Of a stretch of 64,000 nt of DNA, positions 25,990-34,011 are shown one piece after another. The notes beneath the pieces were generated by a model. It was not told the origin of the DNA, searched no databases, and saw only the letters and a list, made by a program, of their open reading frames with translations. The stretch is from Cupriavidus sp. (GTDB taxonomy: Bacteria > Pseudomonadota > Gammaproteobacteria > Burkholderiales > Burkholderiaceae): positions 1 to 64,000 of the forward strand of contig JAPSLC010000013.1 in NCBI GenBank assembly GCA_031181345.1, given 5' to 3'. Each line of letters begins with the position of its first letter. Position 1 is the first letter of the stretch. The position numbers and the translations under genes were made by a program.

Positions 25990-26859
25990 ATGCTCGATCT
26001 TGAACTGCTCAAGACGTTTGTCAGCGTCGTCGACGCAGGCGGCTTCACGCGCGCCGGCGAGCGGGTCCACCGCACGCAGTCGACCGTCAGCCAGCAGATT
26101 CGCAAGCTGGAGGACCAGGTGGCGCAGCCGCTGCTGCTGCGCCAACGCGCCGGCAAGTCGATTGCCCTGACGGAGGCCGGCGAGCGGCTGCTCGGCTACG
26201 CGCGCCGGCTGGTCGATCTGGCGCGGGAGGCCGAGGCGATGATGCAGACACGGGGCAACGCCGGGGTCATCCGGCTTGGCGTGCCCGACGATTTCGATGT
26301 CAAGCGGCTGATTCCGCTGCTGTCGGGCTTCGCGGCGCGCCATCCGGCAATCCGGCTCGACACCGTCAACGGGTTGAGCGTGGAGCTTGCCAACCGAATC
26401 GCGCGGCAAGAGCTCGATCTGGCGCTGCTCAAGCGCGACGCCGACGGATCACCGGTACTGCTGCGCCGTCCGGAAACGTTGAAATGGGTCGTGGGCCGGG
26501 GCTTTGCGATGGGCATCGACCCGCTGCCGCTGGTGGTGTTCGGCCATGGCTGCCTGTATCGGGATCGTGCGATCCACGCGCTTGAAGCGTCCGGCCGCGG
26601 CTGGCGCATCGCCTTCACGAGCCAGAGCCTGGTCAGCATCCAGGCGGCGGTGGCGGCGAATCTGGGGCTGAGCCTGCTGCCGGCCACCGCGGTGCAGGAC
26701 GAGCATGTCGTGCTCGGCGCAAGATCCGGATTGCCGCCCCCGCCGCCGACCGAACTGGCGCTGGTCGGCAGCGCGCGCCTGCTGACGCCGGCGCAGCAGG
26801 CGCTGGTGGACTATCTCGATGAGAAGCTGCCTGGACGCCGCCTACGCGCGCGACGTTGA
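25990..26859 (+). CDS. LysR-family transcriptional regulator
   Basis: A 289-aa protein. The HTH is at residues 17-50 (GGFTRAGERVHRTQSTVSQQ), and the effector domain starts near 92 (GVIRLGVPDDFDVKRLIPLL). Its N-terminus resembles the group that regulates with IHRTQSAVS-type helices. It is divergent from the HAD/aldolase operon, which it probably controls. Its last 18 bases overlap the 3' end of the convergent beta-propeller gene. Confidence 0.92.
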   Translation: MLDLELLKTFVSVVDAGGFTRAGERVHRTQSTVSQQIRKLEDQVAQPLLLRQRAGKSIALTEAGERLLGYARRLVDLAREAEAMMQTRGNAGVIRLGVPDDFDVKRLIPLLSGFAARHPAIRLDTVNGLSVELANRIARQELDLALLKRDADGSPVLLRRPETLKWVVGRGFAMGIDPLPLVVFGHGCLYRDRAIHALEASGRGWRIAFTSQSLVSIQAAVAANLGLSLLPATAVQDEHVVLGARSGLPPPPPTELALVGSARLLTPAQQALVDYLDEKLPGRRLRARR

Positions 26860-27507
26860 CGTTTCGCCGCCACCGGCCCGCTTGCGCCGCACCGCCCTGA
26901 CCTTCCCGCTCTCGCCCCCGCCGCAGAAGAAGCGATCGGCGCCATCGGACTCCAGCCCCGACACGCCCGTGCCGGCCGGCATCTCGATGCGCTCGATCAC
27001 CTCGCCAGTCGCTGGATCGACGTGGCGCAGGTCGCTCTGATCGCCCTCCCAGGTGCCGTGCCACAGCTCGCCATCGACCCAGGTGACGCCGGTGACGAAG
27101 CGGTCGGACGTCAGCGTGCGCAGGATCGCGCCGGTCTCGGGATCGACCTGGTGGATCTTGCGATCGCGCCACACGCCGACCCATAGCGTGCCCTCGGCCC
27201 AGGCCAGTCCGGAATTGCCGCCGTCGGTAGGCGCCGGGATGGTCGAGACGACTTGGCCGGTCTGCGGGTCGATCTTCTGGATGCGGTCGCCGGCGATCTG
27301 GTACAGGTAGCGGCCGTCGAAGGCGGTGCCGGCATTGGCCGTGACATCGATGGAGCGAAGCATTTGGCCGCTGGCCGGGTCCATGGCGTGTAGCCCGTCG
27401 CCGGAGGCGACCCAGACATGCTTGCCGTCATACGACACGCCATGGACGGCGTCGATGCCGGGGAACGGGCCGTATTCATGGAGGACTTCTGCGGGAATGG
27501 ATTTCAT
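26842..27507 (-). CDS. Small beta-propeller repeat protein (glutamine cyclotransferase/Vgb-like)
   Basis: A 221-aa protein from the ATG at 27507, which has CAGGAAG 6 bases upstream; an in-frame ATG nine codons earlier lacks one. There are four blades of about 43 residues, each ending in a DPxTG turn: MDPASGQM, IDPQTGQV, VDPETGAI and VDPATGEV. No signal peptide is evident. The catalytic pattern of glutaminyl cyclases is not obvious, so the function is open. The C-terminal tail is basic. It lies 88 bases downstream of a putative regulator gene on the same strand. Confidence 0.8.
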   Translation of the reverse strand: MKSIPAEVLHEYGPFPGIDAVHGVSYDGKHVWVASGDGLHAMDPASGQMLRSIDVTANAGTAFDGRYLYQIAGDRIQKIDPQTGQVVSTIPAPTDGGNSGLAWAEGTLWVGVWRDRKIHQVDPETGAILRTLTSDRFVTGVTWVDGELWHGTWEGDQSDLRHVDPATGEVIERIEMPAGTGVSGLESDGADRFFCGGGESGKVRAVRRKRAGGGETSTSRA

Positions 27508-27595
27508 GCTGGCTTCCTGGTCGATGATGGTCAAAGGACATGGCGCGTCACCGAGGGGCGAGCAATCTGTGCGGTGACGCTTTCATTCAGGCATC

Positions 27596-28825
27596 CTAGT
27601 CCAGGCTTGAAAATGCCGGGAGTAACAAGGTCGTCGTGATTTCCGGCACGGGCGTCGTCATCCATCGGCGCGCGCGGCCATGGCCGATTGCCTGCACCTT
27701 CCCCGCCTCGGCGAGCGCGTCGAGCGCGCGCTGCACGGTGCGCTGGCTGGCGCCGAGCGCCAGCGCTAGCCCTGAACTTGACCACGATTCGCCATCGGCA
27801 AGCAGGGCCAGCACCGCGGCATGCCGCTCTTCGACCGGCCGCGCCAGCACCACGACCGGCCGTGTGCGGTGCGGCACCAGCGCATAGCCGCGCGGTGTCG
27901 CGCGGATCTCGGCCAATGACCGAATGGCGGCACGCAGCCGGCCCATTTCCACGCGTAGTCGGGCCCGATGCGAATCGTCGGCATGTTTCATCCGAAAGGC
28001 CAGCGCGATCAGGCTGTCGCGGGATACATCGTCCGGCCAGGCCTCGCCCAGGGCACGCGCGAGCACGAACAGGATCGGCCGCGTGGCCAGCGGGACCACC
28101 GTGCCGGCGTGGCGCACCGCATGGCGGCAGGCGTCGACCACCAGCGTGTTCGATGCCAGCAGGGCCTCCACTTCGTGCAGCCGCAGCTGTCTCGCTTCGC
28201 CGCGATCGATCAGGCGAGCCGCAGGACCCGCGAGCATCGCGGCGGTCCGATCGACTTCCGCGGCCAGGGCCGGGATCGCCGCGAGGCGGGCGGCGCGGCG
28301 CGCCCGATCCAGCGCCGCCGCAGCGCTGCGCGCGTGTACGCGGCGCATGGCGATGCCGGCGATCACCAGTTCGTGCACGGTCCTCAATACGGGCGGCAAC
28401 TGCGCAGGATCGACGCCGGTCAGCGTCTGTTCGGCCTCATCGAGACGCCCGATCAGCAACAGGCGACGGCTCGCCAGATAGCGCGCATGCGCGGCGTTGG
28501 CGCGATCGCCATGCGTTTCCAGCGTCAGGCGGGCGGCGTCGAGCGCCCTGGCAGGCCAGCCAAGGTCGCGCGCCGCCAGCGCGATCTCCGCCTCGGCCAC
28601 CACGCATCTCGCACGGGCGACCGGGGCACGGCTGCCGAAGGCCCGCGCGGCGCTTCGTACCAGCGCCTTGGCCCGGGCGAGGTCGCCAAGCTGCGCCATC
28701 GCGATGCCGCGCAGCGCCAGCGCCGGCGCGTCGTCGCGCAAGGCGACGCAATTGAGCGCCCCCAGCGGGTCACCGACCGCGAGCGCGCGGGCCGCTGCCG
28801 AGATCGTCGGGTCCATTCGAATCAC
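27596..28825 (-). CDS. Putative transcriptional regulator with TPR-like helices and C-terminal HTH
   Basis: A 409-aa protein (GTG at 28825) or 406 aa (ATG at 28816); AGGAGG lies upstream but rather far from both. Residues 5-240 are Ala/Arg/Leu-rich helices like TPR or MalT-type repeats (ARALAVGDPLGALNCVALRD, GDLARAKALVRSAARAF). Residues 250-325 look like a BTAD-type or winged-helix segment. Near 350-390 there is an HTH typical of DeoR/ROK start domains (LALALGASQRTVQRALDALA). No sensor domain is recognised. It is divergent from the DUF899-DUF2182 pair and upstream of the beta-propeller gene, and may control one or both. Confidence 0.65.
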   Translation of the reverse strand: MIRMDPTISAAARALAVGDPLGALNCVALRDDAPALALRGIAMAQLGDLARAKALVRSAARAFGSRAPVARARCVVAEAEIALAARDLGWPARALDAARLTLETHGDRANAAHARYLASRRLLLIGRLDEAEQTLTGVDPAQLPPVLRTVHELVIAGIAMRRVHARSAAAALDRARRAARLAAIPALAAEVDRTAAMLAGPAARLIDRGEARQLRLHEVEALLASNTLVVDACRHAVRHAGTVVPLATRPILFVLARALGEAWPDDVSRDSLIALAFRMKHADDSHRARLRVEMGRLRAAIRSLAEIRATPRGYALVPHRTRPVVVLARPVEERHAAVLALLADGESWSSSGLALALGASQRTVQRALDALAEAGKVQAIGHGRARRWMTTPVPEITTTLLLPAFSSLD

Positions 28826-28954
28826 GCCACACTTGTCACTCCCTCCTGTCCAGGCCGGCGCCTAATCTAGCACGACGACCAACCGCCCCGGCGTGCCGCT
28901 GCCCCGCAGCACCACAGCAGACAGCCCGCGCCACGTCCACACGGAGGAAGCACG

Positions 28955-29734
28955 ATGACAACCCACCCCACCGCCACCCGCGAAGAATGGCTGGCCGCCC
29001 GCCTGCAACTGCTCGAGGCCGAAAAGGCCCTGACGCGGCGCAGCGACGAAATCGCCCGCCAGCGTCAGGCGCTGCCATGGCTGCGGATCGACAAGACCTA
29101 CCGCTTCGACACCGATGAAGGCCCCGCGACGCTCGCCGACCTGTTCCGCGGCCGCTCCCAGCTGCTGGTCTACCACTTCATGTTTGGACCGGACTACAAG
29201 GCCGGCTGCCCGTCCTGCTCGGCGATCGCCGACGGCTTCAACGGCTTCGCGGTCCACCTGGCCAACCACGACGTCGCGCTGACGGCCGTATCGCGCGCGC
29301 CGCTGGCCAAGCTGCAGGCCTACAAGCAACGCATGGGATGGACCTTCCCGTGGGCGTCCTCGCACGACAGCGACTTCAATGCCGACTTCAATGTCTCCTT
29401 CACGACCGCGCAGCAGCGCGACGGCGATATCGAATACAACTACCGCCGCGAGCCGGCCGTGCGAGGATGGCGCCGCAACATGGAGGGCGGCGGCCAGGCG
29501 GCGGAAGACCAGATCGCCGCGATGTGCGGCACCGATACGCCGACGTTCCACCGCGACCGGCCAGGACTGAGCGCCTTCGTGATGGAAGACGGCGTGGTCT
29601 ATCACACCTACTCGGCGTATGCGCGCGGGCTGGACGGGCTGTGGGGCATGTACCAGTGGCTGGACCGCGCGCCGAAGGGACGCAACGAGACCGGTGTCTG
29701 GTGGCGCCGCCATGACGAGTACGGCGAGCGCTGA
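28955..29734 (+). CDS. DUF899-family thioredoxin-like protein
   Basis: A 259-aa cytoplasmic protein. The DUF899 signature MFGPDYKAGCPSCSAIADGF lies near residues 76-95, with the CPSC motif in a thioredoxin-like fold (LLVYHFMF strand before it). The end has VYHTYSAYARGLDGLWGMYQ and WWRRHDEY, also typical. The biochemical role of the family is not established; a redox function is plausible from the CxxC. The gene overlaps the DUF2182 gene by 23 bases, so they are co-translated. Confidence 0.9.
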   Translation: MTTHPTATREEWLAARLQLLEAEKALTRRSDEIARQRQALPWLRIDKTYRFDTDEGPATLADLFRGRSQLLVYHFMFGPDYKAGCPSCSAIADGFNGFAVHLANHDVALTAVSRAPLAKLQAYKQRMGWTFPWASSHDSDFNADFNVSFTTAQQRDGDIEYNYRREPAVRGWRRNMEGGGQAAEDQIAAMCGTDTPTFHRDRPGLSAFVMEDGVVYHTYSAYARGLDGLWGMYQWLDRAPKGRNETGVWWRRHDEYGER

Positions 29735-30542
29735 GCCGGGACACTGCTGCGCGGCCGCCGAGCCGGCGGGCGGGGAACCGGGCCGGCGAATCTTCGTCGG
29801 CGTCTGCGGCCTGCTGTTCGGCCTCAGTGCCGCAGCCACCGTGGCGCTGCATGGCGCGATGTCATCGATGGCGGCGACGCCGATGCCCGGCGGCTGGACG
29901 CTGTCGATGGCGTGGGCGCCGATGTGCGGGCAGACCTGGGCCGGCGCCGCGGCGTCCTTCGTCGGCATGTGGGCCGTGATGATGGTCGCGATGATGCTGC
30001 CATCCATCGCGCCGGCGCTGTGGCGCTATCGATTGGCCGTCGAAGGGAGCGGGCACGCCACACGCCTGACGCTGGTGGCAGCGGCGGCCTACCTCCTGGT
30101 GTGGACGCTGCTGGGATTGGCGGTCTTCATGCTCGGTGCCGCGCTGGCGGGGCTCGCGATGCAGTGGCCGCCGCTGGCCCGGGCCATGCCCGCCCTGGCC
30201 GGCCTGGTGGTGCTCGCCGCCGGCGCCCTGCAATTCACTGCGTGGAAGGCGCGGCTGCTCGCCGGCTGCGGACACGCGCCGGCGGGCGCGTCAGTGGGGA
30301 ATATGGGCATCGCCTGGCGGCATGGCATTCGCCTCGGCCTGCACTGCATCCAGTGCTGTGCCGGCGCGACGGCGAGCCTGGCCGCGGTCGGCGTGATGGA
30401 CCTCGGCGTGATGGCACTGGCCACCGCGGCGATCAGCGCCGAGCGCCTGGCGCCGGCCGGTGCGCGGATCGCCAGGGCGGTCGGCGCAGCCGGCATCGGC
30501 ACGGGCGCATGGCAGGCAATGCGAGGCGCCGGGCTGCTCTGA
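29712..30542 (+). CDS. DUF2182-family predicted metal-binding membrane protein
   Basis: A 276-aa membrane protein from the ATG at 29712 inside the DUF899 gene. It has about six hydrophobic segments. The family motif WAVMMVAMMLPSIAP lies near residues 90-104, with a His/Cys-containing LGLHCIQCCAGA segment near 210. The N-terminus has a CC pair (GHCCAAAEP). DUF899-DUF2182 pairs recur in proteobacteria, but their function is unknown. The pair is divergent from the regulator gene and convergent with the lipid operon, with a 32-base gap. Confidence 0.88.
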   Translation: MTSTASAEPGHCCAAAEPAGGEPGRRIFVGVCGLLFGLSAAATVALHGAMSSMAATPMPGGWTLSMAWAPMCGQTWAGAAASFVGMWAVMMVAMMLPSIAPALWRYRLAVEGSGHATRLTLVAAAAYLLVWTLLGLAVFMLGAALAGLAMQWPPLARAMPALAGLVVLAAGALQFTAWKARLLAGCGHAPAGASVGNMGIAWRHGIRLGLHCIQCCAGATASLAAVGVMDLGVMALATAAISAERLAPAGARIARAVGAAGIGTGAWQAMRGAGLL

Positions 30543-30574
30543 CGCCAACCCGCAACGCGGCGGCGCAACCACCG

Positions 30575-31528
30575 TCACGGCACCCACCAATACCGCGTGA
30601 TATGGAAGAACACCGGCGCGGCAAACACCACCGAGTCGAGCCGGTCGAGCATGCCGCCGTGGCCCTGGATCATCTGGCCCCAGTCCTTGATGCCGCGGTC
30701 GCGCTTGATCGCGGACATCACCAGTCCGCCCAGAAATCCCATCAGCGCGATGACCAGCGCGATCGCACCAGCCTGCCACGGCGCGAAGGGCGTGATCCAC
30801 CACAGCGCGGCACCGAGCGCGGTCGCGCTGGCGACGCCGCCGACAAAGCCCTCGACCGTCTTGGACGGCGACAGCAGCGGCGCGATCTTGCGCTTGCCGC
30901 ACAGCTTGCCCCAGACATACTGCAGCACGTCGCTACCCTGCACCACGATCACCAGGAAGGCGATCAGCAGCAGGTTGCGGCCCTCGAAGCCCGGGATCGG
31001 CAGCGTCAGCAGCGCCGGCACGTGCGAGATGCAGAACACACAGATCATCACTGCCCACTGCACGCCCGCGCAACGCTCGAGGAACCGCGTGGTCTCGGCC
31101 GACAGCGCCGCCAGGATCGGCAGCAGCAGGAAGGCGTAGACCGGAATCAGGATCGAGAACATGCCGTACCAGTCCACATAGACCAGCACGTATTGCATCG
31201 GCAGGAACAGGAAGAAGGCGGCGACGATCGCGCGATGGTCGCCGCGCCGGGTGGTCGTGATGGTGACGAACTCGCGCAGCGCGAAGAACGACAGCAGGTA
31301 GAACAGCACGATCACGGCGGTGCGGCCGAGCGCGAAGGCCACGCCCATCGCGCCGATCATCCACCACCAGGCCCAGACCCGCTGCGCGAGGTTGTCGATC
31401 ACCGGGTGCGAGCCGCCGCCGGCGAGGCGCCAGCGCAACAGCAGCGTCACGGTCGAGGCGAGCAGCAGCACGGCAAACAGGCCGCCGAACAGCAGCCAGG
31501 TCTCGTGGTTCCAATGCAGGGTCGGCAT
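30575..31528 (-). CDS. ynbB: CdsA-like phosphatidate cytidylyltransferase (YnbB-like)
   Basis: A 317-aa protein with about eight membrane segments. The CTP:phosphatidate cytidylyltransferase signature near the C-terminus is complete: SPSKTVEGFVGG followed by MSAIKRDRGIKDWGQMIQGH and GGMLDRLDS. It should make CDP-diacylglycerol from phosphatidate and CTP in the inner membrane. It is the last gene of a six-gene operon whose first gene is a CDP-alcohol transferase, so it probably supplies that enzyme. The gene content matches E. coli ynbABCD, where YnbB is the CdsA paralogue, so it is likely a second copy beside housekeeping CdsA. Confidence 0.9.
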   Translation of the reverse strand: MPTLHWNHETWLLFGGLFAVLLLASTVTLLLRWRLAGGGSHPVIDNLAQRVWAWWWMIGAMGVAFALGRTAVIVLFYLLSFFALREFVTITTTRRGDHRAIVAAFFLFLPMQYVLVYVDWYGMFSILIPVYAFLLLPILAALSAETTRFLERCAGVQWAVMICVFCISHVPALLTLPIPGFEGRNLLLIAFLVIVVQGSDVLQYVWGKLCGKRKIAPLLSPSKTVEGFVGGVASATALGAALWWITPFAPWQAGAIALVIALMGFLGGLVMSAIKRDRGIKDWGQMIQGHGGMLDRLDSVVFAAPVFFHITRYWWVP

Positions 31529-31534
31529 GGCGGG

Positions 31535-32161
31535 TCAATCCAGTATGGGGGCGAGCGCGAGCAGGCCGTCGCGGCATCGGCCCAGGAAGCGGTCCTTGTC
31601 GTCGTCCGGCGCCAGCAGCACCGGCTGACCAAACGTCACCGTGCACAGCAGCGGCACCGGCACGATCTCGCCCTTGGGCATCACGCGGTTCAGGTTGTCG
31701 ATCCAGACCGGCACGAACTCGACCGACGGGCAGGCTCGCGCCAGATGGAAGATGCCGCTCTTGAACGGCAGCAGCCGCGCCTCGGTGGTGTTGCGCGTGC
31801 CTTCGGGGAACAGGATCAGCGAATCGCCGCCCTCCAGCGCGGCGCGCATCAGCGCGACCGGATCGCTGCCCGGGTCGCTGCGGGTGCGGTCGATCAGCAG
31901 CGCACGAAAGACATCGCGCCCGATGAAGCGCCGCAACGGCGAGCGGTCCCAGTAATCGGCGCCGGCCACCGGACGCGTGCTCGGCCGCAGCTCCGGCGGC
32001 AGGCAGCCCCAGATCAGCACGAAGTCGCCGTGGCTGCTGTGATTGGCAAAGTAGACGCGCTGCACCGCCGCCGGCACGCAGCCTTGCCAGTTGGCCCGCA
32101 TGCCGGTCAGCAGGCGGGCGAAGACGATGATGGCGCGCGCGGTCACGCGGGCAATCCACAT
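31535..32161 (-). CDS. Lysophospholipid acyltransferase (PlsC family)
   Basis: A 208-aa protein. The two main PlsC motifs are present: NHSSHGD (His41, Asp46) and FPEGTR (118-123). It should acylate lysophosphatidate or a similar lysophospholipid with acyl-ACP or acyl-CoA. It starts 4 bases after the small membrane protein gene and ends 6 bases before ynbB, so its product could be the phosphatidate used there. As far as I recall, E. coli ynbABCD has no such gene. Confidence 0.92.
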   Translation of the reverse strand: MWIARVTARAIIVFARLLTGMRANWQGCVPAAVQRVYFANHSSHGDFVLIWGCLPPELRPSTRPVAGADYWDRSPLRRFIGRDVFRALLIDRTRSDPGSDPVALMRAALEGGDSLILFPEGTRNTTEARLLPFKSGIFHLARACPSVEFVPVWIDNLNRVMPKGEIVPVPLLCTVTFGQPVLLAPDDDKDRFLGRCRDGLLALAPILD

Positions 32162-32165
32162 GGCG

Positions 32166-32618
32166 TTATCCCAGGATCGATGCGAGAAAGGTCAGTGCAA
32201 GCTGTATGACGGTCAGCGCGCCGCAGATGCGCACCAGGCGCAACGCACCGCGCGCACGGTCGGCCATCGTCCGGCCCTGGCGGCTCGGCGTCATCCAGCC
32301 CAGCTGCGTCAGCGCTGCGTCGAGCCCCGCAAGATCCGCGGCCCCGTGGCGGCTCGCGTACGTCGCCAGCGCCTCGAACAGGCGGCGGTCGATCGCTACG
32401 CGCACCAGCAGCCAGAGCTGGGCCAGCGCCAGCAGCACCGGTACGGCCGTGAGCCAGCGCGACAACGTGGCGGCGGTCAGCAGCCATACCGTGGCAAGGC
32501 CGAAGGCCAGGCCGGCCGCTGCGATCCAGATGGCGGCCGACAGCGCGCCGGCGACCGCCTGCGCGGTCCAGGCTTCGATGTTGGCGGCGGCATCGTTCCG
32601 CATCGAATCAGGATGCAT
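32166..32618 (-). CDS. Small membrane protein of the lipid operon, unknown function
   Basis: A 150-aa protein (ATG at 32618) or 145 aa (ATG at 32603). Two hydrophobic pairs are visible: about residues 22-50 (AVAGALSAAIWIAAAGLAFG) plus 52-75, and a C-terminal one at about 128-150 (ICGALTVIQLALTFLASILG). Between them lies a charged helix with GLDAALTQLGWMTPSRQGR. I recognise no family. It overlaps the ynbD stop by 11 bases and is followed 4 bases later by the acyltransferase gene, so it belongs to the operon. Confidence 0.7.
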   Translation of the reverse strand: MHPDSMRNDAAANIEAWTAQAVAGALSAAIWIAAAGLAFGLATVWLLTAATLSRWLTAVPVLLALAQLWLLVRVAIDRRLFEALATYASRHGAADLAGLDAALTQLGWMTPSRQGRTMADRARGALRLVRICGALTVIQLALTFLASILG

Positions 32619-34011
32619 GATGGCGCTCCGGTGCGTGGGTTTGCATCAGCCAGCGCCGCAACGCGTCGGCATGGGCGTCGCCGAGCACGACCGCTGGACG
32701 GTGCGCACCCAAATGCGCCAGCGCGGCTTCGACGGCCGCCGCGGCATCCGCCCCGCCTTGGCGGCGCGCGAGCCAGGCGGCGACCACCATTGCGCTGCGC
32801 GAATAGCCGAGCGCGCAGCTGACCAGTACGTGTCTTCCCTCCGCGTGCCAGGCGTCGAGCTGGGCCACCGCCTGCTCGAGCTGCGCGGCGCTCGGCACGG
32901 TCAGGTCCAGCATCGGCACGCAACGATAGGCGAGCGCGTCGCCGCCGACCGCGCGCGGCAGTTCGGCGCTCAAATCGAGCACAGCGTCGGCGCCGGATGC
33001 GCGCAGGTCGGCTGGCGTCTGAAAGCGTCCGACCCGGATGCGGTCGGCGATCGCGCTTGCCTGCGGCGCACGCCGCGTCCACCAGCGCGAATTGAGGAAG
33101 GCGCCCAGCAGATAGGGCGCCAGCACCCAGCGCGCGGCGATCGCCATGGTGCCGTCGCTGTCCTTCTGGAACCAGGCCGGCGCGGCCAGCGCATAGATCC
33201 GCGCGACGCAGGCCAGCGCCAACGCGCCCCACAACAGCAACAGCGCCAGCGTGACCGAGGCGCCCAGCGCCAGCAGCGCGCACAGCAGCGTGGCCGCCGC
33301 ACCGAGCACGTAGCGGCGCGCGAGGCGGCGCGAAGCCATATCCGGCGCGCTTGCCGCGATCGCCGGCAGGCGCAGCGGAAACAGATAGACGCACAGCCAG
33401 CCGACCAGCGCACCGGTCGGCACATCGATCAGATGGTGCTGCCATGTCGTCAGCACCGAAACGCCGATCAGCGCGAACCAGCCGTGCAGCAGCCAATGCC
33501 AGCGCCTGGGAAGGTCCGCGGCGAACGCGACCCACAGGACGATCAGCAGGCCGATATGTAGCGATGGCGCCTGGTTGAACGGCAGGTCGAAGCCGCCCAG
33601 CAGCGTGAATAGCTGGCCCGGCAGCCCGTCCGCCGCCGGACGCGTGAAGGCGAAGCGCAGCGGGAACGCGATGAAGCAGGCGACCGAGATCAATTGCGCC
33701 GCGACCAGACGCTTGACGTGCGTCAGCAGCCCGGCCCGCGTGCGCCACAGGAAGAACGAGATGCCGTACAGCAGGTCGATTGACCAGTACGGCACGATGG
33801 TCCAGGGCACGAACGGGATGCCGCGTTCCCAGCCGAAGTGAAACGACGGCACGTCCGCGCGCTGGCTGGCCAGCCAGTTGGCAAAGCCGTAGCTCGAGAA
33901 AAACAGCGCGCCGGCCAGCACAAGCAGCAGGCAGGCCAGACCCCAGGGGCGCGGCTCGTCCATGGCCGGTGGCGGCGCTTCGGGCCGCGTGGCGGCAGGC
34001 AAGGCGCTCAT
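32608..34011 (-). CDS. ynbD: PAP2 phosphatase / dual-specificity phosphatase fusion (YnbD-like)
   Basis: A 467-aa protein; its ATG overlaps the ynbC stop (ATGA). The N-terminal part has six or more membrane segments and PAP2-type motifs: FTRPA (122-126), PSLH (149-152) and HHLID (192-196). The Thr-Thr-Trp-Gln-His context is like the inositol-phosphotransferase subgroup. The C-terminal cytosolic domain is a dual-specificity phosphatase with the CALGYSRS loop (Cys399, Arg405) and an upstream general-acid loop near MLDLT. It may combine dephosphorylation of a lipid phosphate with head-group transfer. The product is undetermined. Confidence 0.9.
   Translation of the reverse strand: MSALPAATRPEAPPPAMDEPRPWGLACLLLVLAGALFFSSYGFANWLASQRADVPSFHFGWERGIPFVPWTIVPYWSIDLLYGISFFLWRTRAGLLTHVKRLVAAQLISVACFIAFPLRFAFTRPAADGLPGQLFTLLGGFDLPFNQAPSLHIGLLIVLWVAFAADLPRRWHWLLHGWFALIGVSVLTTWQHHLIDVPTGALVGWLCVYLFPLRLPAIAASAPDMASRRLARRYVLGAAATLLCALLALGASVTLALLLLWGALALACVARIYALAAPAWFQKDSDGTMAIAARWVLAPYLLGAFLNSRWWTRRAPQASAIADRIRVGRFQTPADLRASGADAVLDLSAELPRAVGGDALAYRCVPMLDLTVPSAAQLEQAVAQLDAWHAEGRHVLVSCALGYSRSAMVVAAWLARRQGGADAAAAVEAALAHLGAHRPAVVLGDAHADALRRWLMQTHAPERHHAS

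Noticed and set aside
29912..32209. Plus-strand open frame of 765 codons across DUF2182 and the lipid genes
   Set aside because: Out of frame with DUF2182 and antisense to CdsA and PlsC; no recognisable protein features.
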